From Castanea sativa (lineage: Eukaryota > Streptophyta > Magnoliopsida > Fagales > Fagaceae): a DNA stretch of 64,000 nt. Below are positions 46,428-57,115 of this stretch, piece by piece. The stretch is from assembly GCF_040712315.1 (NCBI RefSeq), contig NC_134021.1, positions 28,358,001 to 28,422,000 on the forward strand, given 5' to 3'. Position 1 is the first letter of the stretch. Every line of letters starts with the position of its first letter. A program made the translations under genes and the position numbers. Below the pieces are notes generated by a model, which was not told the DNA's origin, did not search any database, and saw only the letters and a list, made by a program, of their open reading frames with translations.

Positions 46428-48901
46428 GAAAAATCAATATCATATTGGTTAGGTCATACTGGAGAAATATATTGTACCAGCAATTAAATCGGTACTATTG
46501 TAATGGTACTCCTTCAAAATGTACCAAATTATTTTGGCTGTACTTGGCATATTTCTAGTGTTTCGACTAATATTGGCATTACGGCCAGTAAAATAGAAAA
46601 GAAGTAAAAAAATGTTAAAATTTTGGTTTTTTTATTAAAAAAACATGTTATTTAAGCTAATATATTGGTTAATGTACTTAGGCTAATATTTAGGCTTATA
46701 AAATATGTGAATTTTAATTTTTTTGCTAATAAACATAAAAATTAATTCATTCTTACATAAATAAATAAATACAAACGTGTGTGTGTGTGTGTGTGTTAAT
46801 AGTGGTACACGGGTATGAACCTGTACTGAAATATTTTCTTTTCTTAACCAAACCGAAACAACATCTGGTATGAAATTTACTTTCTTAATTGGAACCCACC
46901 ATTCACGTCATATATCTATATAAAGATACAACAACAACCAATCCTTGAACAAAAAAATTTTGGGGTTGCCCTTAAGACTCAAATTTAGGTTGAGATCAAG
47001 TCTAAGTAGGTCAGTGGCAGACCATCATCATGACTGAGGGGGGCCTTGGCCCCTCCAAAAATTTTCAAAAAAATTAAGGACTTTTTTTTTGGAATTATCC
47101 TAAATAATTTGAAAATTTTTAAAAGAACCTTATCATTATGGCCCCCATACTCGATAATATACATATATATATATATTTAAGAAAGTCTAAAAATAAACAT
47201 AAATTTCATTTAAATAAAAGAATAATGCTAAAGAGTAGAGATCAAACTTTTACAAAAAATATTACACACTGCTTATGTAGTGAATGATTATTGATGAATG
47301 AAAAAATAATATTAATGGTGAGTCTAGATGAAAATTAATAAGAGATTGACCACATCAACATTTTGTAAAAATATTGTAATATCGAAACAATTCATAAATA
47401 TATAACAATTAAAAAATTATAATAATTAAACATTTTACCACAACCACCGCCTCACCACCATTGTTACAAAGCCCACCACCATGAACCAAATCCATAAATA
47501 GGAACCCAACCACCGCAGACCACAGTCACAGCCACCCAAATCTAACCAATCCAACTTCATGTAAAGATCCTTAAAACTCTAGTCCAAGTAGAGGTTCTTT
47601 AAGCCCAATTCAGGTATATATCCTTGAAACTTAACTCAAATCAAAATCTTGCCATCTCCTATGCGTGGAATGTCAAATTTGATGGGGGGTTTATGTTTTG
47701 TTAGTTTAGTTTTTTATCTCTTTTGTGTTCATTTCCAAACTATTTTCGATATTCGTTTTCAAGCCTGCCTTTTGTATTATTCATCCATAATTCTATTCAT
47801 AATTGTGTTATATGGGAATTAAAAGGGTCAATCTTAGAAACTTGCTTCTAATTCATGAAGAAAAGTTTCTGAATTTAGTGGCGTTGATGTGTAGGTTCTA
47901 CTTTCATTTCCAAATCCAATTACTTTTTTATATTCTTCTCAAAACATTTTTTTTTTGAACTATACAAGATTTTCTACTGTACCTTTCCATAGTCAGAATC
48001 TCTCGCTCTCTCTCCTTTTGATGATTTTCTTTTGTTGTTACAAAAAAAATATAGGACATATTTTTGCTTTTCACCTTTCCTTTTCCACTTTTGTTATGTG
48101 TGTAATGTATTAATTGCGGGGATAGGATCCTTCTAGGAAGCTGGTGAAAGTGCTCTTTCTGAAAGAAAAAGTTTCCCCTTTAATTTTTCATTGATCTGGT
48201 TTTTGGCAAGATATTATGATCATGGGAATTATCATCTACAATGGGACCTACATCCCATATCTGATACGACCCACCAAAGCATTGATCCAAGCTGTGTGAT
48301 TAGCCAGTCAAAACTAGATTTGACTAAAGGTAGACATCAGAGAATTTTAACTCGGATATATAGAAGATGCTAGCAATACCACTTCATATCGGCCAAGGGT
48401 ATGGTATACTTTTATATTCCATGAAAAGGTATTTTCACAACATCTTTGAACAAATTTTGTGCAATGAATTATTATATTTTTATGAATGATTGTGAATTGT
48501 GATGACTAGTTATCAAAATCCTAACAAAGCTAAAGTTGAAATCGGAATAGTCGTTTGGTATTACAGATCGACATTAATTTTCTATTACAGTAGATATGTA
48601 ATGAAATTATGAGAACTACTTGGATTAATTAGTGGTTCTTAGAGGAAATCATCAGCAAAATTGGTTATTGTACTACACACTTTAAAAAATATAATCACTC
48701 TCTAGTCTCTATATAAATTAAAAGCTAGCAGAGTGTTTTGCAAGCTACACAAAGCTAGGCAGGTTGTGTTTTGGCCAAAATTTACTGGTGTTACAACAAT
48801 ATAAACTAGCTTTCTGTGTGTGATTGGCTCATGGGTCTTGGAAGGGCCCCAAGCCCATTTGTAATTTTTTCCTTTATACCATCTATGCTTGTTAAATTTC
48901 A
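46428..48901. other. Intergenic region
   Basis: It contains 'ggtacc/gtaccg'-type MITE words (46440-46880), a (GT)n tract near 46778-46796, and a CCA/CAC-rich stretch (47430-47530) like those inside the GAGCATTC elements. From about 46995 there is 'gggggccttggcccctcc' DNA resembling the end of the hAT-like family at 9267. No gene is supportable; the frame at 48191-48373 has no domain. Confidence 0.5.
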
Positions 48902-48983
48902 ACAAGATGATCTAGGATTAAGAATTATCTTATCTATTGGTGCATCTATAGATAAGATAATTCTTAATCCTAGATCATCTTGT
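48902..48983. repeat. Perfect 36-bp hairpin with 10-nt loop
   Basis: Left arm 48902-48937 (begins ACAAGATGATCTAGGATT) and right arm 48948-48983 (ends AATCCTAGATCATCTTGT) are exact reverse complements, separated by TGGTGCATCT. The structure would form a 36-bp stem as RNA on either strand. The pairing stops abruptly at both sides. There is no TIR or target duplication. It may be a foldback from template switching or a small-RNA precursor. Confidence 0.85.
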
Positions 48984-50131
48984 ATTTTTGAATTATGCAT
49001 AAAAGATGAGGTTATGGATTGGATAATAAATAACATCTAATTAACATAAAATTCAGCATAAATTTTAAGAGCATAGAGAAAATGTAATCTAAAAATTGAG
49101 ATTTTTAAAATATTAAGTCAATAAAATAAATTAAGAGATGTATATTACTTAAAGTTACGCTGGGCATAATAACTTGGTCATGATCCTTTTTATATGTTTA
49201 GGTTACTTAATTATAGCCACCTCATCACTCCTCCTGTCCTCCAAAATAAAATGATTGAATAACAAGATAGAAAACCATACATGCATATATATTATCATAA
49301 GCTATAAATGACTCAGAAAACTTAATGACTGAATCCACATGTCAAAACAAACATAAAATTTATAAAGGTTGTTCTCTTCTGCCTAGTTGAAAATTGCATG
49401 GAATCGCCATAATACTTTGAGGTACTTTTTAAAGGTTGTTCGTGTGGGTTTGCTACTAATGACTAATGAGTGGCCTTGGCTGCGGGTTTCTTAGGCTTTA
49501 TAGTTGTTTATCTTTAATAGGATCTTCTGCAAATAGACCTTGATTACATGTTCCAAATAGCCCTTTTAAAAACTAGATTATACCTATATGATTTGATAGG
49601 CATGAACGTCAAACATAACTTTTCTCCCTAACTTTGAGCAGAGAGAAAGGAAAAAAAAAAAAGAAGAAGCTCAGTCTCTCTCTCTCGTGGCGTGTGTATG
49701 TTGTTGAAGTATGCTTGATTACTTCTCTTTCAAGTTTTTCTATATATTCCACCAACAAAGATACCCAACATGCACCTACAACTTGGAGAATCTCCCAGCA
49801 TCAAAGCAAGATAACTTTAGCAGAAGAAAATGGATCAAAGTATAGGCATATGTCATGGATAATGATCATGGGAAAAAGAGGTCTCTAGGTATAGTCCAAA
49901 AGAAGGATTTTTGTTTCCTTTTGTTTTATTTATTTTATCTTTCTTTTTTTTCTTCTTCTTTTCAAAGGTACGTGATTATGGGTCAAGATTATTTTTGCCT
50001 TTTTCCCTTTTTCTTTTTGCTCACTGGGGCCTCTCAAACAAAGTTGTCTCATATACTTTGAGAATCAAAAGTACCTCAAATTAGCCTTCTTACAGTTGGT
50101 CCATTTATTATTAGACTATTATATATATGAG
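48984..50131. other. Intergenic region
   Basis: AT-rich; no gene. Frames at 49634-50061 contain simple-sequence-derived Lys, Ser and Phe runs. Nothing else was recognised. Confidence 0.5.
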
Positions 50132-51331
50132 TTGAGTTCAAGTTATACCTAGTGTAACTCTAAGCAATATTACACTACCCAACAACTTGTTATTAAATTT
50201 ATATTTTGAAAATCCAACCGTTGAATTACATATTCTATATGTTTTTAAAATGCATGTTGTAAGGACATAGTTTGGTTCCTAAGCCCAAAAAGTAAAAAGA
50301 TCTAGGTTCAAAGAGCCCAATACAATGAATTTGTAGAGAGTGAGTTAGAAAACTAGGCTCTAATGAGTTGGATAACAATTATAACAAACTCAAATGACAG
50401 GAAAACAAAAATATACTTGTTTTATCCAAAGAAAATCATCATCGGCTCAATCCGAGGAGATTAGTTCTTGTCTATATTTCCTTTGAATTTGATTACAAGT
50501 CCAGCTCTTGTTACTACAGTGTTTTTCTATCCATTTTCCGATCGCCCTCTATAATGGTGTCTTTTTTCCTTATATTCTCTTCTTTTCTCTTCATCTCCAC
50601 CCTCCACGTGTAGGTCAAGTTGTTGACTTTGATTCTTGTCCCATCAGCACCTTCTTGAAGTCTTTGGGAGTAGCTGTAAGGCTGAATATCACTGTTTAGG
50701 TATCACATCTACATTAATGTAGCCAAAGAGTTAGCTGTAGAGTATTTAATGCGGTGGTAGCAGCTTTCTCTTAGATATTTTCTTAGTTTCCTTTTATCCT
50801 ATGCTTTCCTGATATTTATCCTTATCAATAGAAACCTCTGGAGTGTTGCTCTTGATGGCAGACTATGCCTTCTGACCCCTGCTTTGATTAGCCGAGGTGT
50901 CGTTTGTCTTCGGACCTCCTTCCTGAACCCTCACGACTAGACCCCTTTCTTTATTCACTAACATGGACTTCCGCAATGACGTTTATTCTTCTTCGGACTA
51001 CTAGGTGTCCTAGGACAAGGCCCACAGCCTAACGCACACTATTGGGCCTATCACCCCTACATATGCTAATTTTCATGCTAATTGGATGTAATTTATGATT
51101 TAATCCATAAACTCATCTTTTATATATTATTTTAAACTATAAAAACTTAAATTTAAACAATTGATTGATGACATGACTATTGATTTTTTATCATCATTAA
51201 ATTTTCTAAGCATAGAGAATATACGAAGATAACGTAATCTAACAGTGGATTTATTAAAATTCACATCTAATTAAAAAATATTAAGTGGTGTAACATTACT
51301 TCAAGTTACACTAGGTGTAACTTGAACCCAA
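50132..51331. mobile_element. Long-TIR MITE interrupted by a solo LTR
   Basis: 'ttgagttcaagttatacctagtgtaact' at the left and 'agttacactaggtgtaacttgaacccaa' at the right are inverted copies. The similarity continues inward for about 100 bp ('caatattacactacc' against 'ggtgtaacattactt'; 'ccaaccgttgaattac' against 'gtaatctaacagtgg'). With the nested LTR removed the element is about 400 bp. Flanks are TA-rich, so the target duplication is not readable. Confidence 0.7.
50258..51061 (+). mobile_element. Solo LTR nested in a MITE
   Basis: An 804-bp TG...CA unit (TGTAAGGACATAG to TATCACCCCTACA) whose two ends match the LTR at 413-1026. The bordering 5-mers are CATGT and TATGC. They agree at three positions, and both could derive from CATGC by C-to-T change. 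There is no internal region. It interrupts the foldback element 50132-51331, so it is the younger of the two. Orientation is by similarity to 413-1026 as written on the + strand and could be reversed for transcription. Confidence 0.7.
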
Positions 51332-51332
51332 T

Positions 51333-51334
<2 letters not shown>

Positions 51335-51409
<75 letters not shown>
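51335..51409. repeat. (TA)n(GA)n compound microsatellite
   Basis: About 41 bp of TA (51335-51375) passes directly into about 34 bp of GA (51376-51409), next to the MITE end at 51331. Confidence 0.95.
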
Positions 51410-51414
<5 letters not shown>

Positions 51415-52121
51415 GTTTAGTTACTATAAGCGATGCCCTATTTTCTTAGTGTGACATGAATCACCTTTAGCATCTTTGGTGTGGACTTATCAACCTTACG
51501 CCACGTGACAGTAATAGTTAGATACCATGTATACGGTATACCACCGGGATCTTGTTGGTGCTATCACTCGACTACTCACCAAGTGAAGTAATTCGAGGAC
51601 ACTTTCCATCAAGCCACATCCTGTGATGGTTAATTTTTATTCGATAATTAAAAATAAAACCTTTTCTTTTAGTCAATAATTTTTTTAATAATTATTATTG
51701 TTTGCAATGCAAAATTGAATTAAAATTTTGATATAAAGTGAGAAAAAATTTCATATATATCATTCAAATTGAAAAATAATAATAATAAAAAACCTAGGTT
51801 ATATGATAGAAGCCAATCATCATGTAATACTAAATTTCATCAAAACTAAAATTTCGTTAAATCATAAAACAAAAATTTGTTTTTAAAATTTATTTTGAAC
51901 TTTTTATAAAATAATTTTAATAGAAATTCTAGCTTCAACTTTTTGGAAATTTAGCAATAAAGTTCACCTAGAGTAAAAATTAATTTCACAGTTTTAATGC
52001 TGTTACAGTGTAGTGAGGAAATTATATATACATATCAATCCTAAATGTGGAAAATAAAAGAGAAAAAGGACTGTCCATATACCATAAAATGAAAAAATAA
52101 AATAAAAAATAAACATCCACT
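51410..52121. other. Intergenic region
   Basis: AT-rich, no coding or repeat structure recognised. Confidence 0.5.
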
Positions 52122-52288
52122 AGTTTTGAGAGATAATTTTCACTTATAACGTCTGCTCCTAATAATAGCTTTTTATCATCAAACTAAGACACCAATTAGT
52201 TTTTTTGTATAAACAGTGATCAAACTCCAAACCTCTTATTTGATAATAAGAGACTTTACTAGTTGAGTTAACTAACACCCACAATAAT
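52122..52288 (-). mobile_element. tRNA-derived SINE with perfect 14-bp target duplication
   Basis: The reverse complement starts 'gtgggtgttagttaactcaactagtaaag' and carries the family body ('aattggtgtcttagtttgatgat') and the end 'ggagcagacgtta'. AATAAACATCCACT is repeated exactly at 52108-52121 and 52289-52302. Confidence 0.9.
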
Positions 52289-52637
52289 AATAAACATCCA
52301 CTTGATACAACCTTAATGTCAAGTCACAGTTTTTATTATATGGTATAAGTATTCTCATCAGGCTAGTTAAACTAGTCTAATGCTAAACACCCACAAAAAC
52401 CTCAAGCATCTGGCTCAATAAACTAACAAAAAAAGTTAACAATGAGTGACAATTTGATACAAATAGCGAGACACTGATCCTCACCAAAGCTAAATTAAAT
52501 GTTTTATTTTTATTTCATCACTCTTTCTCATGCACAAATTGATGATGGTGGAGGATGGTGGTGGGCTAAGGTCTAGGTTTCTGGAGGCAACTTGGTGGTG
52601 GATGGGTTTTTCTTTTTAGTGGCAATTTTGGGTTTTC

Positions 52638-52646
52638 CTCTCTCTC

Positions 52647-52694
<48 letters not shown>
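52638..52694. repeat. (CT)n microsatellite
   Basis: A CT run with one interruption (CAC), bordered on the right by 'catgcacaaat'. The same 'ctcatgcacaaat' occurs 160 bp upstream (about 52528). The GGTT/GTGG-rich DNA on both sides resembles interiors of the GAGCATTC-class elements. Confidence 0.85.
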
Positions 52695-52696
<2 letters not shown>

Positions 52697-53214
52697 GCAC
52701 AAATCAGCTAGGTTAGGATGTGGTTTTGAGGGTAGATCAAGCGGTGACTTTTTGGCTGGGTCATACAATTGTTGAGGTTGAGTCAGGTGAGGGTTTTGTG
52801 GTTGGGTTGGAGTGGAAATTTTGTGGCTGGCTTAGGCAGTGGTCTCTGTGGTGCCTTGGCCAAAATGGGTTAAGGACGGGGGAGTGTAAAGAGGGAGAAA
52901 AATAATATTTAAATAGAGTAAATAAAAAAATATTGAGTTTAATGTTCGAGTATCTGCAAATAAGTTAGTTAAAATAGTTTTTAGGCTAGATTTGACGAAA
53001 AATCTCTTCTAGAAATTTTTTGAAGATCAGACTCTTCTTATTTTATCTTATGAAAGTAGGAAACCCTGCAACCACTTTAAAATTTTATTGAACAACATTG
53101 TGTTCAAACTTCAAATAGCGGTGTAGTTTAAATTTTCTTCTTTAATAAAAGAATAAAAAAAGAAAATTCTTTCCTACATTGCTAACCTTTAATATTTTTT
53201 TTTGGGTTAAAATG

Positions 53215-53565
53215 TAAAATTGATTCTCTAACTTTCTTCAGATTTCATTTCAGTCACTCTAATTTTGCTTTTAGTCCTTTTAGTTCTCTAAGTTTTAGAT
53301 TTGTTCAATTAAGACCTTTTCGATAACTTTTGTTAAAATTTTTTGAAAAAAAAATCTGGAAAATATTTTTCAATCATTAATTGATTTTTTAATTTAAAAA
53401 ATTTAAGAAAAATTTAAAAAATTGAAAAATTAACCACAACATATAACAAAAGTTGATGAAAAAGTCTTAATTGAATAAACTTAAAAGTTAGAGAACTAAA
53501 ATGAAAAAAAGCAAAAGTAAATGACTGAAATTAAATCTGGAAAAACTTATATAGTTTGTTTTATA
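53215..53565. repeat. Foldback repeat with dispersed ends
   Basis: 'ctaactttcttcagatttcatttcagtcactctaattttgcttttagt...agttctctaagttttagatttgttcaattaagac' is mirrored in inverse by 'gtcttaattgaataaacttaaaagttagagaactaaaat...gcaaaagtaaatgactgaaattaaatctgg'. This makes arms of about 150 bp around an AT-rich centre. It is non-coding. No duplication is readable. Confidence 0.7.
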
Positions 53566-56500
53566 TTTAGCTTTTCTTTTTTTCTTAAATTTTCAATTTT
53601 CTATTGCTGTTTTTGCAGAACTATATTTTAATAACAGAAGATAGGTGGATTTTGTTTTGCTAGGCAAAGGGCGTTTGAAAACATATATAAAACGCAAGGA
53701 AAAGCTAATGATTCCAACCGAGGGAGACAAAGCTGTCTCTTTGTATTGGAATATGAATACAAAGGAGAAGAGCAAATTATATACATATTCTCGTCTACAG
53801 ATCTTGGTCTCCTTGACACTATTCTCTAAAAACCGTATGACGGAATTATAGAAGTAACATAGATAATAATGGTAAAAGAGAAGGAAAGCGTTTTGGGATT
53901 TAGACCAAGGTTCTGTTAGAAAAGGAAAAATAAATAAAGATAATCAAATGAGCTATTTTTTTAATGAATTAAGATTAACCTAATTAGATTTTAAAAGAAA
54001 AGGCTAGCTTTAGGGAACTAGCCATCTCCCTCTTCAAAGAGCCAGGAGAGCCAAACAATTAAAGCAAGCACAAGACACAAAATTTAAGGACAAATTTATG
54101 CCTGCATTCACGTGTAACCTCCATAATAATAATAATAATAATAATATTAATAAATCAACACACAGCAATCAAAATCAAAAAAAGCCAAGAAACATAAGGT
54201 TTTTTTTTTTTTTTTGAGACGGTAGAAAAAAAGAAGGATAATTCTATACTCTTCTTTTTACTGTCATTTTTTTTTTCTGAAAATAAAAAGGAAAAACAAA
54301 GTGGGCTTAGGTAGAAAACCCCGTCAACTCCCTATTTTTCTCTCCCTTTTCATTTCACCTAAACAATGAAAAATAACATTTTTCTTTATCTTATTTTTTA
54401 TTTTTCATCCTCTCTAAATTCACCCCAATACCAAACCTAACATTAATCAATCTCCAATCTAAAAATCCAACATATTGTTAAAACAAGCAAATATACATGA
54501 AACAGTAATACTAGTACCACAAATCTTTACGTACACTTTCCTACAATTGTTTTATATAACAGATTATGATTGTAACTTTGTAAATAGTAAAGAAAAAATA
54601 ATAAATTTATATAATAATAATAATAATAATAGACAATCAATTATAATTTATCATATTAGATAGATGAGATAAAATGGACATGAAAGTGGTGTGTATGTAT
54701 TCTGTATACATACATCGAATATGTTATACATGAAAACTGAAGTGGTGTGTATGTATTATGTATACATACACGCCCTCATGCACTGACCCTTGTGTTATCA
54801 CGTAGTATCAGACATATTGGTGGTATAGGTACGATTTTGTGCAGACTCACATGTACAGTGCATCTCATGCAGTACAAAAATTAAAGGATGAGAGAGAGAG
54901 AGAGAGAGAGAGATGTATAGTGGAAAGAGGAGTGGCCCAAGGGTCAATTCTGGTAGGGTATTGGTCTCCCCAACAAAGGGAAGATATTGATGGTGAATAA
55001 ATGCTTTTAGTTCTAGTTTACTGTTCAGATCTGGTAATACTTCATAACAGTAATCAAAGGAATTAGAAAACCCACATGGTCACCCACTGACAGTGGTCAG
55101 TGAGTTAACTTTGCGATGGTCACGGTTTTACACAAAAGATCATTGTTGTCAAGACAAAAGCGACGCAACTTGCTAAAACCCAAAAGATAATAATCATAAA
55201 AAAAACAATGTATATATGAATTTTTTTTTGTTTTTCTCATAGTATCTCCAATAATGCTAGTATCCCTCACACTGTCATTATTATTGTTCTTGAACACTTT
55301 GCTACATTTATTTACCAACAAGAATTGCAGGCTGCATTTCAGACCAGCTTGAGAGAGAGAGAGAGAGAGATGGTCAAAGATTTATTGATATGTCATTTCA
55401 GTCTACAGTTTATCCATCAGAAGAGATGTATCTATGCACTGTAGGAGGCATCAGTATTTGTTGCAAAATTAGCCGAAACAATACAGCTTGGTCACCACAG
55501 TATTGCACAGTTTTCAGTCTAGCTGACCTTTTTGCTCTCTCTTTCTCTCACACACATGTACACATAAAAAAACAAAGCTGCCAACAAGATCCATCCCCTT
55601 TCATTTCAATCCCCCTAAACCTCACAAACATGAAACATCTCATATAACCAGTACTATTATTATTATTGCTCCTGATAATGTCTTTCTATCCTTACTGCTA
55701 TATTATATTTACCCGTGTCTCACCTCAAAAGCTAATCATTTGGTTTGAATTTTCCAAGCAATAGTGAATCTCAAATGGTATATGTTCCATCCATCGACAA
55801 AAACATCTCCTCCACTAACCAAAGCAAGAGGGCATCGTATGCACCCCCAACAAAAAGGTGCTATTTATTTTGAGGATGAAAAGACTTTCTCAACTATACT
55901 TCTGCAAAAATATACTCACACCTTGTCTTGTTATCCATTTTTCTGGCTAGGTTTCCGTTGAGAGTTTTGCTTTATTCACATCCTTCGCTACCCATTTTTA
56001 AGATTTGTGAATTGATGAAGACAATATGAGGAGGGGATCTTAAAATGAAAATGCATTATTTAAGCCAAAAAAGTTCTGAAATTATACCCCACAACAAATT
56101 ATTCTTGTATGTATCAATTATCTGCTTCCTTAAAGTTGAGAGGTAGGTTTATTCTCATAAATAAATAAATAAATAAATAAAAAGAGAGGGAGGTTTATTA
56201 TTTGAAACAAGGCTTCCTTATTTGCTATCTTTTCGTACTACGTGTGTAAACCCTTCTTTTGTCGGCAAGTTGGATCAATAAATTACTACTTTATATAGAC
56301 ATGCTTGTACTTATATCGCATGTATGTCTTGTACATACTTATGTAGATACACCCCCATATAATTATATATCAGATTTGAGCACAAGGATTAATACATATA
56401 GCTATTCCTATTATTATACAATTCAGACATCTAGTTTTTTATTACTAGATTCTCCACGCACAAAAAAGAAGCTTTTTATTAGTCAAAATAAAATAAAAGA

Positions 56501-57115
56501 TATAGCTATTCCTATTATTATACAATCCGCAGTGATCTTGACAAAGCCCTATCCCAGTCTGAGTTTTGCAAAGACAAAACCCTACCCTCAATAATAAAGA
56601 TTCTCCTGGAAGACATTTCAAATTAGATTGAAAAATGACCCGGGACATTATGTCTTCCTTATTGGGGAAAAAAAAAAAAGATTAAAAGAAAAAGATAAAA
56701 CTTTAGGTTTTCCCTACTATATATTTTCAAAATCACAACTTTCACGCATTCTAAGTATCATTAATTAAGTACAACTTTTTGGTTTTGTACCATATATTAA
56801 CACACACACACATATAAATATATTGAATCAGCATTGTCAAGGACAGGAAGGTCAATAGGAGGAAGGAGAAGTCATGAACACGAGTCGAAAGGAAAATGGA
56901 TTTACAAAAACTTAGCCTATACGGTTGGATCCTACAAAGCTATAGAAAAAAGGAAAAAAAAAAAGAGGAAAGAACAGAAAAGAAACTAAAGTTGGGTCTT
57001 TAAGTAAATTGAAGTTTATAATTTAGTTTTACTAAAAGCCATGGCTATATTCATGGCAATGAGCTCCTAAGCTTAAATGCTTGACAAGTACTAATGCCCC
57101 ATTTCTTTGATTTCA
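53566..57115. other. Intergenic region downstream of WIP gene
   Basis: No gene supported. It includes AAT repeats (54124-54148, 54613-54632), GA tracts (54888-54913, 55352-55370) and the tandem hairpin units at 54682-54772. 'agctattcctattattatacaat' occurs twice (about 56400 and 56503), a direct repeat 103 bp apart. The last few hundred bases should include the WIP gene's 3' UTR. Confidence 0.5.
54682..54772. repeat. Two tandem palindromic units
   Basis: GTGGTGTGTATGTATTCTGT-type units at 54682-54716 and 54739-54772 are nearly identical, each preceded by 'acatgaaa'. Each unit is itself palindromic (GTGTGTATGTATTATGTATACATACAC), so each could form a stem of about 10 bp. Confidence 0.7.
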
